From: Pseudomonas sp. ACM7
Lineage (GTDB): Bacteria > Pseudomonadota > Gammaproteobacteria > Pseudomonadales > Pseudomonadaceae
Assembly (NCBI RefSeq): GCF_004136015.1
Contig: NZ_CP024866.1
Coordinates: forward strand, 4,896,260 to 4,960,259
Length of the DNA: 64,000 nt
Direction of reading: 5' to 3'
Shown here piece by piece: positions 23,344 through 34,500 of the stretch (positions within the stretch are counted from its first letter, which is position 1; each line of letters starts with the position of its first letter). Made by a program: the position numbers and the translations under genes. The notes beneath the pieces are model-generated. The model did not search any database. It was given only the letters and a program-made list of their open reading frames with translations, and was not told the origin of the DNA.

Positions 23344-23376
23344 AGCCGGGGCCAAGTGCCCCGGTTTTTGTTTTTC
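23344..23376 (+). terminator. Terminator of fadBA
   Basis: Stem CCGGGGC pairs with GCCCCGG around CAAGT, followed by a T-rich tail. Confidence 0.85.
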
Positions 23377-23427
23377 TGAATTTATTTTTTGTTTTTATTT
23401 TTAAAAGATTTGAGCGAGGGCCAAACC

Positions 23428-23664
23428 ATGCCGATACAACCTGGGCTCTACCAACATTACAAAGGTCCGCAGTACCGCGTATTCAGTATTGCGCGGCATT
23501 CGGAAACCGAAGAAGAAGTGGTCTTCTACCAAGCCCTGTATGGCGATTACGGCTTTTGGGTACGTCCCTTGAGCATGTTCCTGGAGTCGGTCGAGGTTGA
23601 CGGCGAACAGGTGCCACGCTTTGCTTTGGTGCAAGCTGAACCAAGCCTTTTTTCCAAGCCATAA
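23428..23664 (+). CDS. DUF1653-family protein
   Basis: A 78-residue protein that begins MPIQPGLYQHYKGPQYRVFS and contains VVFYQALYGDYGFWVRPLSM, the DUF1653 pattern (GxYxHYKGxxYxV; YxxLYxDyxxWVRPlxmF). The fold is a small beta-barrel. No enzyme activity is known, and a ligand-binding role is only a guess. GCGAGGGCC precedes the ATG. It lies between fadA and topA, as does the small PAO1 gene PA3012 (from memory). Confidence 0.85.
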   Translation: MPIQPGLYQHYKGPQYRVFSIARHSETEEEVVFYQALYGDYGFWVRPLSMFLESVEVDGEQVPRFALVQAEPSLFSKP

Positions 23665-23689
23665 GCTGAGTGCGCGCAAGACCCTGCGC

Positions 23690-23718
23690 TTGACCTCACC
23701 TTGTAGCCACTATATATA
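23690..23718 (+). promoter_or_regulatory. Candidate sigma-70 promoter of topA
   Basis: TTGACC, a 17-base spacer and TATATA lie 61 bases upstream of the topA start. The alternating TA tract around the -10 would melt easily and fits a promoter that senses supercoiling, but that link is an inference. Confidence 0.5.
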
Positions 23719-23778
23719 GCGGTGCCGCGTCAGGCGCCAACCGCCTTTCACTTCTAGAATTCAGGAATTTTCTGATCC

Positions 23779-26412
23779 ATGGGCAAATCGCTGGTCATTG
23801 TGGAATCCCCGGCTAAGGCCAAGACCATCAACAAGTATCTGGGTAACCAATACGTGGTGAAGTCGAGTATCGGCCATATCCGAGACCTGCCCACCAGCGG
23901 TTCGGCTAGCGCCAGCAAAGAGCCAGCCGCCAAGCGCGGCAAGGCCGCCGCGGGTGAAGGTCCGGTGCTCACGCCGAAAGAGAAAGCGCGCAAGCAGCTC
24001 GTCTCGCGCATGGGTGTCGATCCCGATCATGGCTGGAAAGCCAAGTACGAGATCCTCCCGGGCAAGGAAAAGGTCATCGAAGAGCTGCGCCGGCTCGCCA
24101 AAGATGCTGACACCATCTATCTCGCAACCGACTTGGATCGCGAGGGGGAAGCCATTGCCTGGCACCTGCGCGAAGCCATCGGTGGTGATGACAGCCGCTA
24201 CAAGCGCGTGGTGTTCAACGAAATCACCAAGAAGGCGATTCAGGAAGCCTTCTCCAAGCCGGGCGAGCTGGACATTGATCGTGTAAACGCACAACAAGCG
24301 CGTCGTTTCCTCGACCGCGTGGTGGGTTACATGGTTTCGCCGCTCCTGTGGGCCAAGGTCGCTCGTGGCCTGTCCGCCGGTCGCGTGCAATCGGTTGCTG
24401 TGAAGCTGGTCGTCGAGCGTGAGCGTGAAATCCGCGCGTTCAACCCGGAAGAGTACTGGGAAGTTCACGCCGATCTCGGTACCGCCAAGGGCGCAACCGT
24501 GCGCTTTGACGTCGCTCGCGAGAAAGGTGAAGCCTTCAAGCCGCTTAACGAAGCCCAGGCCATGGCCGCGCTGGAGAAGCTCAAGGCTTCCAGCTACAGC
24601 ATCGTCAAGCGCGAAGACAAACCGACCAGCAGCAAGCCGTCGGCACCGTTCATCACGTCCACTCTGCAACAGGCCGCCAGTAACCGCCTGGGCTTCGGCG
24701 TGAAGAAAACCATGATGATGGCCCAGCGTTTGTACGAAGCCGGCTACATCACTTACATGCGTACCGACTCCACCAACCTCTCGGCCGATGCCGTGACGAT
24801 GGCGCGCACTTATATTGAAGGCGAATTCGGCAAGAAGTACCTGCCGGAAACCCCGAATGTCTACAGCAGCAAGGAAGGCGCACAAGAGGCTCACGAAGCG
24901 ATTCGTCCGTCCGACGCCAACACCGAGCCAAGCAAGCTGTCGGGCATGGAGCGCGATGCAGAGCGACTTTACGAGCTGATCTGGCGCCAGTTCCTCGCTT
25001 GCCAGATGCTGCCGGCCCAATACCTGTCGACCACGGTCACCGTCGGTGCCGGTGACTTCGAGTTGCGCGCCAAAGGCCGCATCCTGAAATTCGACGGTTA
25101 CACCCGCGTCATGCCGCAAATCGCCAAGCCTGGTGATGACGACGTGCTGCCGGACATGGCTCAGGGCGACGCGATGAAGCTGATCAAGCTTGATCCGACC
25201 CAGCACTTCACCAAGCCGCCGGCGCGTTACTCGGAAGCGAGTCTGGTTAAAGAAATGGAAAAGCGCGGCATCGGTCGTCCTTCGACCTACGCGGCGATCA
25301 TTTCGACCATCCAGGATCGTGGCTACGTAGCGTTGCACAACCGTCGTTTCTACTCGGAAAAGATGGGCGACATCGTTACCGAACGTCTGGCCGAGAGCTT
25401 CTCCAATCTCATGGACTACGGCTTCACCGCCGGCATGGAAGAGAACCTCGATGACGTGGCTCAGGGCGAACGCGACTGGAAGAACGTGCTCGATGAGTTC
25501 TACGGCGATTTCAAGAAGAAACTCGAAGTAGCCGAAAGCGCCGAAGGCGGCATGCGCGCCAACCAACCGGTGATGACTGACATTCCGTGCGTGTTGTGCG
25601 GTCGTCCGATGCAGATTCGTACAGCATCGACTGGCGTGTTCCTCGGTTGCTCGGGCTACAGCCTGCCGCCGAAAGAGCGCTGCAAGGCCACGGTCAACCT
25701 GGTGCCGGGCGACGAAATCGCGGCGGACGACGAGGGTGAATCGGAATCGTTGGTGCTGCGTGGCAAGCATCGCTGTCCGATCTGCAGCACGGCGATGGAC
25801 GCATACCTGCTGGATGAGAAGCGCAAGCTGCACATCTGCGGTAACAACCCGGATTGCTCTGGCTACGAAATCGAAGAGGGTACTTATCGCATCAAGGGCT
25901 ACGAAGGTCCGAGCCTGGAATGCGACAAGTGCGGCAGCGAGATGCAGCTCAAGACCGGCCGTTTCGGCAAGTTCTTCGGCTGCACCAATGCGACGTGCAA
26001 GAACACCCGCAAACTGCTGAAAAGCGGTGATGCAGCGCCGCCGAAGATGGATCCGGTGAAAATGCCTGAGCTGAAATGCGAAAAGGTCAACGACACCTAC
26101 ATCTTGCGCGACGGTGCTTCCGGCCTGTTCCTGGCGGCCAGTCAATTCCCGAAAAACCGCGAGACGCGTGCTCCGCTGGTCATGGAAATTGTGCCGCACA
26201 AGGATGAGATCGATCCGAAGTACCACTTCCTCTGCGAAGCGCCGAAGAAAGATCCGGACGGCCTGCCTGCTGTGATCCGTTACAGCCGTAAAACCAAAGA
26301 GCAGTACGTACAGACTGAAGTCGACGGTAAGCCGACTGGCTGGAAGGCGTACTACGACGGCGGCAAGTGGACGGTTGAAGACAAGCGCCCGGCGAAGACT
26401 GCCAAGGCTTAA
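23779..26412 (+). CDS. topA: DNA topoisomerase I
   Basis: An 877-residue type IA topoisomerase that relaxes negative supercoils. It has an N-terminal TOPRIM domain ([18 protein letters not shown]; later [15 protein letters not shown] with the metal-binding acidic residues), the core with the catalytic Tyr326 in [13 protein letters not shown], and three C-terminal zinc-ribbon repeats with Cys quartets ([28 protein letters not shown]). The length fits the proteobacterial family. It has its own promoter and a strong terminator. Confidence 0.97.
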   Translation: MGKSLVIVESPAKAKTINKYLGNQYVVKSSIGHIRDLPTSGSASASKEPAAKRGKAAAGEGPVLTPKEKARKQLVSRMGVDPDHGWKAKYEILPGKEKVIEELRRLAKDADTIYLATDLDREGEAIAWHLREAIGGDDSRYKRVVFNEITKKAIQEAFSKPGELDIDRVNAQQARRFLDRVVGYMVSPLLWAKVARGLSAGRVQSVAVKLVVEREREIRAFNPEEYWEVHADLGTAKGATVRFDVAREKGEAFKPLNEAQAMAALEKLKASSYSIVKREDKPTSSKPSAPFITSTLQQAASNRLGFGVKKTMMMAQRLYEAGYITYMRTDSTNLSADAVTMARTYIEGEFGKKYLPETPNVYSSKEGAQEAHEAIRPSDANTEPSKLSGMERDAERLYELIWRQFLACQMLPAQYLSTTVTVGAGDFELRAKGRILKFDGYTRVMPQIAKPGDDDVLPDMAQGDAMKLIKLDPTQHFTKPPARYSEASLVKEMEKRGIGRPSTYAAIISTIQDRGYVALHNRRFYSEKMGDIVTERLAESFSNLMDYGFTAGMEENLDDVAQGERDWKNVLDEFYGDFKKKLEVAESAEGGMRANQPVMTDIPCVLCGRPMQIRTASTGVFLGCSGYSLPPKERCKATVNLVPGDEIAADDEGESESLVLRGKHRCPICSTAMDAYLLDEKRKLHICGNNPDCSGYEIEEGTYRIKGYEGPSLECDKCGSEMQLKTGRFGKFFGCTNATCKNTRKLLKSGDAAPPKMDPVKMPELKCEKVNDTYILRDGASGLFLAASQFPKNRETRAPLVMEIVPHKDEIDPKYHFLCEAPKKDPDGLPAVIRYSRKTKEQYVQTEVDGKPTGWKAYYDGGKWTVEDKRPAKTAKA

Positions 26413-26426
26413 CAGGTGCTGTACTG

Positions 26427-26469
26427 AAAAGGCCGCATGACAACCCTCGGGTTTTCATGCGGCCTTTTT
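26427..26469 (+). terminator. Terminator of topA
   Basis: A 13-base stem (AAAGGCCGCATGA and complement) with a CCCTCGGGTT loop and a U tail. Confidence 0.9.
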
Positions 26470-26553
26470 GTTTTGTACTTGCGGTGAGCTCGGCTGATCC
26501 ACGACACTGTCCGACCTGCGTGAAGCAATTATTTCGTTGTGGAGGCTGCCGTC

Positions 26554-27078
26554 ATGGCCCACGAACTCTATACCCGTACCAACCAGAAAATTTACTTCGC
26601 CGGCCTGTCGCTGGAAGCGCTCGCCAGAGCCGAAGAGGGGCGGGCGATGAACTCCCTGGCGCTGATCCAGGCCGGACGCGAGTCAGCCCTGTTTCACCTG
26701 TACGGTGCGTTGCTGGGACTGTGCCATGAAATCGCCGGTTTCTATCGCTTGCCTCAGGCCAATGCGCCTCGGGCCGAGTTATTGCTGACGCGCGAAGTGC
26801 TTGAAGCCATCGCGATTCCGGAAATGGCCGAGATGGTCGAGTTGGCCAATAATTCGGAAACCTGGCTGGCCAAACTGCTGGCAGCCCATGCTGCACTGTT
26901 TCAGCCGCCACGGGCGCCGCACAAGCCTAAGGGTGACGTGACGCAACCACTGATCCTGGCCGTTAACCTGGATGAAGAAGAGGCTCCACAAGAGCTGAGC
27001 CGGGAAGAGCTGGAGAGCTGGCGTCAGAACCTCAAGGGACTGGCGATTCGGTTTCGAGAAGGCCTGAACGAATGCTGA
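26554..27078 (+). CDS. Conserved hypothetical protein (DUF6586 type)
   Basis: A 174-residue, mostly helical cytosolic protein starting MAHELYTRTNQKIYFAGLSL. It has no signal, membrane segment or catalytic motif that I can see. The central part is leucine- and alanine-rich (ALIQAGRESALFHLYGALLG), and the end is acidic (NLDEEEAPQELSREELESW). It occupies the PA3010 position between topA and sulA-lexA and may be DUF6586. GTGGAGG precedes the ATG at 26554. Function unknown. Confidence 0.8.
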   Translation: MAHELYTRTNQKIYFAGLSLEALARAEEGRAMNSLALIQAGRESALFHLYGALLGLCHEIAGFYRLPQANAPRAELLLTREVLEAIAIPEMAEMVELANNSETWLAKLLAAHAALFQPPRAPHKPKGDVTQPLILAVNLDEEEAPQELSREELESWRQNLKGLAIRFREGLNEC

Positions 27079-27232
27079 AGGATTGAGCGGAATAATGGAT
27101 GGCCCGCTGGGTTGTCCGTTCAGGGATGAGAACTGTCGGACCTTTCTCTTTGTAGTGGCATCTGGTCAAGATCCCGAGCGAAGCCTGGCCGATGCCTATA
27201 TAATCCCCGCCTTTCGTGGAGAACAGACCTTT

Positions 27233-27466
27233 ATGCCAACGTCCTTTCTAGAAATTGTCGAGTTACCAGACGGCCGTATTGAGCTGCGCAGGGCTGAGGA
27301 CGAGGGTTCTCTGGTTACTTTGGATTTCTCCGAGGATGCCAAAGCGTTCCTGCAGGGCCAGCACGTGGAAGTCGCCAAGGCGATGTTGAGCGTCGGCGTT
27401 CAGATGGCCGGACGCTTGGTTGAAGGCGATTTCAATACGGACGAGGGGTCTCGGGTTCTTCATTGA
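27233..27466 (+). CDS. Conserved hypothetical protein (PA3009 position)
   Basis: A 77-residue acidic cytosolic protein: MPTSFLEIVELPDGRIELRR, then LVTLDFSEDAKAFLQGQHVE and VGVQMAGRLVEGDFNTDEG. It has a short beta-rich N terminus and one helix. No known function. The ATG at 27233 is chosen because the upstream extension has no family look and a TATAAT-like -10 element at 27199-27204 lies just before it, leaving a short leader. Confidence 0.75.
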   Translation: MPTSFLEIVELPDGRIELRRAEDEGSLVTLDFSEDAKAFLQGQHVEVAKAMLSVGVQMAGRLVEGDFNTDEGSRVLH

Positions 27467-27560
27467 TCCCGCCCGTCGGTTTTTTGCTGATATCGCTACA
27501 GGTCGGCTTCTCTATCCTTGGAGAAGCCCCGCGCTGTTCAACGCGCGCATTGTTTGTCAG

Positions 27561-28034
27561 TTAACCCAATCGAATATTCAGGCTTTGTGCGTCCCCGATC
27601 CGGGCGGCGCTGATCAACTGTTGCCGTGAAGTTGTGCTCAATGGGTTGAGCCAGCTGACCACCGTGTGGCTGCGGCCCAGGCGCAAGGCCTCGCAGGTCA
27701 ACTGCTGAGCGCTCTGAGTGCCGCGCGGTTGCAGCAGCAGGATGCGTTCGCGGTTAAGGCCGGCGTCCCGCAACCAGGTCTGGGTCAGGCTGGCGGGCGG
27801 AGCGATCAGCGTCAGCCAGCGCGCGTCCTGGTCCTGACTCAGTTCCCTGAGAATCGGCGCAAGAAGGTTCAGGCAGTTCCCGGCTGCACCACGCAGCGAC
27901 AGCTCACTGAAGACTTCGGGCTCGGCGCTCCAGGGTGACTCGACCACGTCTTTCAGGATCGGCGCCAATGGCTGCACCATGAAAGCCTCGAACAACGGCA
28001 GTTGGGCTTGCTGTGATGTGTGTGGGAACTGCAT
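27561..28034 (-). CDS. sulA: SOS cell-division inhibitor SulA
   Basis: A 157-residue protein of the RecA-like SulA family that blocks FtsZ polymerisation when the SOS response is on. Supporting parts are FSELSLRGAAGNCLNLLAPI, the strand WLTLIAPPASLTQTWLRDAG and VVSWLNPLSTTSRQQL. The ATG at 28034 is 11 bases after the lexA stop, so the pair forms one LexA-controlled operon, the usual Pseudomonas arrangement (in E. coli sulA is unlinked). The start is set by CTTTAGGAG-like purines in the lexA end. Confidence 0.9.
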   Translation of the reverse strand: MQFPHTSQQAQLPLFEAFMVQPLAPILKDVVESPWSAEPEVFSELSLRGAAGNCLNLLAPILRELSQDQDARWLTLIAPPASLTQTWLRDAGLNRERILLLQPRGTQSAQQLTCEALRLGRSHTVVSWLNPLSTTSRQQLISAARIGDAQSLNIRLG

Positions 28035-28044
28035 AAAGCCTCCT

Positions 28045-28653
28045 TTAGCGGCGAATGACGCCGACACTCAAGCCTTCGATCACCAGTTCCTGATCTTTCA
28101 GGTTCACTTCGATAGGGGCGAATTCAGGGTTTTCGGCAATCAACCAGACCTTGCTACCATCGCGCTTGAAACGCTTGACGGTCACTTCGTCGCCGATCCG
28201 CGCTACTACGATCTGGCCGTTGCGGGCTTCGCGGGTGGTGTGCACTGCCAGCAGGTCACCGTCGAAAATGCCCACATCCTTCATGCTCATGCCATGAACC
28301 CGAAGTAGATAGTCGGCGCGAGGATGGAAGAACGACGGGTTGATGTTGCAGGACTCTTCGATGTGCTGCTGGGCGAGGATCGGAGCACCGGCAGCCACTC
28401 GGCCTATGATCGGCAGGGTGGACTCGTCGGCCTTGGCTTCGAAGCCGGGGATGCGAATACCACGGGAAGCACCGGGCGTCATCTCGATCGCGCCCTTGCG
28501 GGCCAGCGCCTTGAGGTGTTCTTCCGCCGCATTGGGCGACTTGAAACCCAGTTCCTGAGCGATTTCCGCGCGGGTGGGCGGGTAGCCGTTGTCTTCGAGG
28601 CAGCGTTTGATGAAGGCCAGAATCTCTGCTTGGCGTGGCGTCAGCTTTAGCAT
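28045..28653 (-). CDS. lexA: SOS repressor LexA
   Basis: A 202-residue repressor. The N-terminal winged helix ([31 protein letters not shown]) binds DNA. The C-terminal S24 peptidase domain self-cleaves at Ala88-Gly89 (GRVAAGAP) using Ser123 (HGMSMKDVG) and Lys160 (EVTVKRFKR), when RecA filaments are present. Two LexA boxes lie between 28664 and 28698, one over the -10 element, so the gene represses itself. First gene of lexA-sulA, divergent from psrA. Confidence 0.97.
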   Translation of the reverse strand: MLKLTPRQAEILAFIKRCLEDNGYPPTRAEIAQELGFKSPNAAEEHLKALARKGAIEMTPGASRGIRIPGFEAKADESTLPIIGRVAAGAPILAQQHIEESCNINPSFFHPRADYLLRVHGMSMKDVGIFDGDLLAVHTTREARNGQIVVARIGDEVTVKRFKRDGSKVWLIAENPEFAPIEVNLKDQELVIEGLSVGVIRR

Positions 28654-28663
28654 ATTGATCGCT

Positions 28664-28679
28664 CTGTCTTTTTATACAG
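28664..28679 (-). promoter_or_regulatory. LexA box (proximal)
   Basis: CTGT-N8-ACAG with an AT-rich centre, a perfect match to the outer consensus, 11 bases upstream of the lexA start codon. Confidence 0.88.
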
Positions 28680-28682
28680 TGA

Positions 28683-28698
28683 CTGGGATTATATACAG
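28683..28698 (-). promoter_or_regulatory. LexA box (distal), overlapping the lexA -10 element
   Basis: On the minus strand CTGTATATAATCCCAG, one base off CTGT-N8-ACAG. It contains the TATAAT of the lexA promoter, so binding would exclude polymerase. Confidence 0.8.
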
Positions 28699-28715
28699 TG
28701 GAACGGTCTTGGCAA
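28688..28715 (-). promoter_or_regulatory. lexA promoter
   Basis: On the minus strand TTGCCA, a 16-base spacer and TATAAT. The -10 lies inside the distal LexA box. Confidence 0.65.
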
Positions 28716-28823
28716 TGCTCCTTTTTTTGCTGACCGCCAGACGGTCGATAAGCCTGCTGACTCACGCTTGCGAGTTGTATGGTTAAATAGCTGACCGACC
28801 ATTCTCAAAACGAACTGCCAGGC

Positions 28824-28852
28824 TTGACAAGGCACAGGCTGAAACGTATGTT
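28824..28852 (+). promoter_or_regulatory. psrA promoter
   Basis: TTGACA, a 17-base spacer and TATGTT, ending 30 bases before the psrA start. The -10 falls inside the first PsrA box. Confidence 0.7.
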
Positions 28853-28868
28853 TCAAACAAGTGTTTGT
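28841..28868 (+). promoter_or_regulatory. Two abutting PsrA operator boxes
   Basis: GAAACGTATGTTTC (28841-28854) is followed at once by CAAACAAGTGTTTG (28855-28868). Both fit the known PsrA box [G/C]AAAC-N4-GTTT[G/C]. They cover the -10 and transcript start, which indicates autorepression by PsrA. Confidence 0.85.
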
Positions 28869-28882
28869 CAGGCGGAGTAGCC

Positions 28883-29590
28883 ATGGCCCAGTCGGAAACC
28901 GTTGAACGCATTCTTGATGCTGCCGAGCAATTGTTCGCGGAAAAAGGTTTCGCTGAAACCTCATTGCGTCTGATCACCAGTAAGGCCGGTGTCAATCTGG
29001 CGGCGGTGAACTATCACTTCGGTTCGAAGAAGGCGCTGATCCAGGCAGTTTTCTCGCGCTTTCTCGGGCCGTTCTGCTTAAGCCTTGATAAAGAGCTGGA
29101 GCGGCGTCAGGCCAAGCCGGAGAACAGGCCGACGCTTGAAGAGCTGCTGGAAATCCTCGTCGAGCAAGCCCTGGTGGTGCAACCACGCAGCGGCAATGAT
29201 CTGTCGATTTTCATGCGCTTGCTAGGTCTGGCTTTCAGTCAGAGCCAAGGGCACTTGCGGCGTTATCTGGAAGACATGTACGGCAAGGTATTCCGCCGCT
29301 ACATGATGTTGGTCAACGAAGCTGCACCGCGGATTCCGCCGATTGAGCTGTTCTGGCGTGTGCACTTCATGCTCGGCGCCGCCGCGTTCAGCATGTCCGG
29401 TATCAAAGCCCTGCGCGCAATTGCCGAGACCGACTTCGGCGTCAACACCTCCATTGAGCAAGTCATGCGTCTGATGGTGCCGTTCCTGGCAGCGGGTATG
29501 CGCGCCGAAACCGGCGTGACCGATTCGGCCATGGCCACCGCACAGTTGCGTCCACGCAGCAAATCAACCCCGGTTGCCGCCAAGGTTTAA
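28883..29590 (+). CDS. psrA: TetR-family fatty-acid-responsive regulator PsrA
   Basis: A 235-residue TetR-type regulator. The helix-turn-helix is at residues about 8-55 (RILDAAEQLFAEKGFAETSL, AGVNLAAVNYHFGSKKALI). The rest is the helical ligand domain, which in PsrA senses long-chain fatty acids. PsrA represses its own gene and beta-oxidation genes and activates rpoS in several pseudomonads (family knowledge). GGCGGAGTAGCC precedes the ATG at 28883. Two operator boxes overlap its promoter. It is divergent from lexA. Confidence 0.94.
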   Translation: MAQSETVERILDAAEQLFAEKGFAETSLRLITSKAGVNLAAVNYHFGSKKALIQAVFSRFLGPFCLSLDKELERRQAKPENRPTLEELLEILVEQALVVQPRSGNDLSIFMRLLGLAFSQSQGHLRRYLEDMYGKVFRRYMMLVNEAAPRIPPIELFWRVHFMLGAAAFSMSGIKALRAIAETDFGVNTSIEQVMRLMVPFLAAGMRAETGVTDSAMATAQLRPRSKSTPVAAKV

Positions 29591-29748
29591 CCGCGCACGG
29601 GTGGGCGCGGCAGCTGACATCCGCTAAGCTAGCCGCCCATGCCGACTCTCGTACTGAACCCGCTCCCCATTTGTATCGCCGACCTGCCGGGCACAGCCCA
29701 TGGCGGCGAATCCGTGCGAGCCGGGTTTATCGTTATCAAGGAATCTCT

Positions 29749-30759
29749 ATGACTGCTGGCCTGCAAGGCTCGTTGATGGTGGACGTCGCCGGTACCTGGC
29801 TGACGGCTGAAGATCGCCAATTGTTGCGCCAACCCGAAGTGGGCGGCCTGATCATTTTCGCCCGCAACATCGAACACCCGCGCCAGGTACGCGAGTTGAG
29901 CGCCGCCATCCGCGCCATTCGCCCCGATCTGCTGCTGGCAGTCGACCAGGAGGGCGGCCGGGTTCAGCGTTTGCGTCAGGGCTTCGTGCGACTGCCAGCC
30001 ATGCGCGCCATCGCTGACAACCCGAATGCCGAGTACCTCGCCGAGCAGTGCGGCTGGCTCATGGCGACTGAAGTGCTGGCTGTCGGCCTCGATCTGAGTT
30101 TCGCTCCGGTGCTGGACCTCGACTTCCAGCGCAGCGCCGTAGTCGGCACTCGTTCATTTGAAGGTGATCCCGAGCGTGCAGCGTTGCTGGCGGGTGCCTT
30201 CATTCGCGGCATGAACAGCGCCGGCATGGCCGCCACCGGCAAGCACTTTCCCGGTCACGGCTGGGCCGAGGCCGATTCCCACGTTGCGATCCCTGTTGAT
30301 GAGCGCAGCCTTGACGAAATCCGCGCCAATGACCTGGTGCCGTTCACCCGACTGAGCAAGCAACTGGCTGCGGTCATGCCAGCCCACGTTATCTATCCGC
30401 AAGTCGATTCCCAACCCGCCGGCTTCTCCCGCCGCTGGTTGCAGGACATCCTGCGTGGCGAGCTGCAATTCGACGGTGTGATCTTCAGCGATGACCTGTC
30501 CATGGCCGGCGCCCACGTGGTCGGCGATGCTGCCAGCCGTATCGAAGCGGCGCTGACGGCCGGTTGCGATATGGGCCTGGTGTGCAACGATCGCGCGGCC
30601 GCTGAATTGGCTCTGAGCGCCGCCCAGCGTCTGAAGGTTAAACCGTCCGAGCGCATAGCGCGGATGCGCGGCCAGTCGTACGCCAGCACTGAATACCGTC
30701 AAGACCCGCGCTGGCTGATAGCCGTCGGCGCGCTCAAAGAAGCTCAACTGATTGATTGA
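29749..30759 (+). CDS. nagZ: Beta-N-acetylhexosaminidase of cell-wall recycling
   Basis: A 336-residue cytosolic GH3 glycosidase that removes GlcNAc from anhydro-muropeptides. It shows the family motifs LLLAVDQEGGRVQRL, DLSFAPVLDLDF, the catalytic loop GKHFPGHGWAEADSH (the His and Asp pair) and VIFSDDLSMAGAH with the nucleophile Asp. The product influences AmpC beta-lactamase induction through AmpR in species that have it. TATCAAGGAATCTCT precedes the ATG at 29749. The phosphorylase gene starts 12 bases after the stop, so the two are probably cotranscribed. Confidence 0.96.
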   Translation: MTAGLQGSLMVDVAGTWLTAEDRQLLRQPEVGGLIIFARNIEHPRQVRELSAAIRAIRPDLLLAVDQEGGRVQRLRQGFVRLPAMRAIADNPNAEYLAEQCGWLMATEVLAVGLDLSFAPVLDLDFQRSAVVGTRSFEGDPERAALLAGAFIRGMNSAGMAATGKHFPGHGWAEADSHVAIPVDERSLDEIRANDLVPFTRLSKQLAAVMPAHVIYPQVDSQPAGFSRRWLQDILRGELQFDGVIFSDDLSMAGAHVVGDAASRIEAALTAGCDMGLVCNDRAAAELALSAAQRLKVKPSERIARMRGQSYASTEYRQDPRWLIAVGALKEAQLID

Positions 30760-31509
<750 letters not shown>

Positions 31510-31555
31510 GTCTTGATACCTGCAAACTACAGTCACTTTCAGAAGCGTTGATTTT

Positions 31556-34500
31556 ATGCCAGCAATTATTGAGCAACTTCATGAGCTGCCGTGGGCGGAG
31601 GAGTTCAGTCATCGCGCTCTGGATAAGGCTCGCAGATACGCTGTAGAAAGCCGGGTACAAATCCGCGAAATCGAGGACGCTCTCGTTCTCGCAATTTGCA
31701 AAGGTTCCCAAGGGAATATCTACGAACAATCCATTGAACTCATTGAAGACCCTAATGGTGAGTTTGAACTGGTTTGCTCCTGTTCGTGTCCAGTGGTGAT
31801 CAATTGCAAACACTGCGCAACCGTGCTTTACAACCTCCAAGAACTCCCCGTGGACTCGTTCAAAAGCACTGCCTCCATCCAACTGAATCGTGACTTGGAG
31901 CGTTGGCTCAATGATATTCCTCGCGACGCTCCGGATCGCAATGGGACTGCGCAGAGCACCGGCACGTGCTGGGTATACAAACTCAAAGCAACGTCCACTA
32001 CAGGCAAGTGGTTGCTGGAGATTTGCAAGGCTCGTCAGCTCAAGGATGGCCGCTTGCAGGACATCAAATCTGTGTTCTCGCCGTCAGACGCACTGATGCG
32101 AGAGCCTGGCTATCTGTCGGAGCTTGATCTGCGAATCGCAAGATTGCTGGTCGCCGTCCACTCCCATCATTCGTTTTACAGCGGTTATCCCCTGCAAGGC
32201 AGCAGTGGTGCCGAAGTTCTTCAATTGGCATTGAAAACTTCACGCCTGTATCTCGACTTCGAACAATTGCAGCCGCTGGTACCTGGAAAGAGCAGGTCTG
32301 CGCAGTTTGCCTGGACCGAGCAAGCCAGCGGCAGCTTCCGTCCTCAATGGCGTAGTGACGAAGCGCCAGAAGAAACGATTCTGGCGCTGGAACCTTTGTA
32401 CTACCTAGACCGCGAACGGATGGAGGTTGGGCCGCTGCTAAGCGAGCTAGACGAAAAGCTGGCCTGCCATTTGTCATTGGCCCCTGACATTCCCGCACGC
32501 CAGGCGATGCAGTTCAGCCATCGGATGGGCGCTGTGACTCGAGTTGTGCCTCCACCGCATGCATTGACCGAGCGGGTCGTCGATGACGTCGAACCCCAAG
32601 CCTTCCTGACACTTGCAAGCACCAACCGTTACAGGAACTGGAAGTACGAACCTGAGCACCGCGCTGCGTTGGCGTTTACGTACAACGGCCACATGGCGGC
32701 GGATAAAAAATCTTCAGAAGTACTGATACTGTCCGGCACCGAAACCCAGCGCATTCAACGTAAACCCGTGATTGAAAAAGCCTTGCGCCATGCCTTACAA
32801 AAACAAGGCTTCAAAAAGGCTACTCGTAAAAGTGATGCATTACCTGATAGTGCAGGCGAAATGTTCGATTTGCCGGACGACTCGGCTTGGCTGGCTTTTG
32901 TGCAATCCGGGGTCCCAGCGCTCAGAGAGGCAAATTGGCAGATCCGTATCAGCGAGGGCTTTCATTTCAATTTGCAGCCTATAGATGAATGGTATGCCGA
33001 TGTCGAGGAATCTCCGGGACGCGAGTGGTTCGATTTGCAGTTGGGTATCGTGGTCAATGGCGAGCGCCACAGTTTGCTGCCCATCCTGCTGCAATTGTTG
33101 CGCAGGCAACCGCAACTGTTGAGGCCGGCAGAACTGGCCTTGCGTGATGATGACGATCACGTGCTGATCGATCTCAACAGTGGGCAGTTGGGTGCCAAGC
33201 CAAGCATAAAAGTTGCGCTGTCCCTTGGGCGGATCAAGCCATTAATGGCAACGCTCGGCGAGTTGTATTTGGGTGTGAGCAGCAGTGCCTCGTTACGCTT
33301 GAGCGCCCCTGATGCAGCGCGATTGAGTGAGTTGGAGGGGCTGCCGCTGGTCTGGCAGGGCGGCGAGCGCTTGCGCAGTTTCGCGAAACGCTTGCGTGAA
33401 TCGACTCATAAGAACGTTGCTGTTCCGCAAGGCCTCAACGCCACACTGCGGCCTTATCAGCATGAAGGTCTGAACTGGATGCAAACCCTTCGTGAGCTTG
33501 AGGTCGGCGGTATCCTTGGCGACGACATGGGCCTGGGCAAGACCTTGCAAGCCCTGGCTCATTTGCTAGTGGAAAAGCAGGCAGGTCGACTCGATCTTCC
33601 GGCACTCGCGGTGATGCCGACCAGCCTCATTCCCAATTGGCTCGACGAAGCGGCACGCTTCACCCCGCAGCTGAAAGTCTTGGCGCTTCATGGCGCCACT
33701 CGGCAAAAGGACTTCATCAACCTTGCCGAATACGATCTGGTGTTGACCACGTATGCGTTGTTGCCGCGTGATCTTGAGGTTTTGCAGCCGCAGGTCTGGA
33801 GTGTGCTGATTCTCGATGAAGCACAGAACATCAAAAATCCGCTCAGCAAGGCCGCTCAGGCTGCCCGTGATTTGGAGGCCCGGCAGCGTTTGTGCCTGTC
33901 CGGTACGCCGTTGGAAAATCACCTCGGCGAGCTATGGTCACTGTTTCACTTCCTGTTGCCCGGCTGGCTTGGCGACAGTAAAACCTTCAATCGCGACTAC
34001 CGCACCCCGATCGAGAAACACGGCAACAGCGAGCGGATGCAGCACCTGACAGCCCGGATAAAGCCCTTTCTGCTACGTCGCAAGAAAGAACAGGTCGCCA
34101 CCGAGTTGCCGCCAAAAACCGAGATCGTGCATTGGATCGAACTCAGCGATGGGCAGCGAGATGTTTATGAAACCGTGCGCGTAGCGATGGACAAGAAGGT
34201 GCGTGACGAAATTGCCCGTAGCGGCGTTGCGCGTAGCCAGATCATCATCCTCGACGCCTTGCTCAAGTTGCGTCAGGTGTGCTGCGATCTGAGGCTGGTC
34301 AAAATGTCTCTGACGGCGAAAGCACTTCGTGCGGGCAGCGGCAAGTTGATTGGCTTGATGGAGATGCTGGAGGAGTTACTCGGTGAAGGGCGCAAGATTT
34401 TGCTGTTTTCGCAGTTCACTTCGATGCTTGCATTGATTGAGGAAGAATTGCTGCATCGTGGTGTTGGCTATGCGTTATTGACTGGCGAAACAACTGATCG

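Noticed and set aside
23761..26226. Open frame of about 820 codons on the minus strand
   Set aside because: It is fully antisense to topA, whose motifs are complete. The translation has no motifs and is biased by the high-GC codon pattern.
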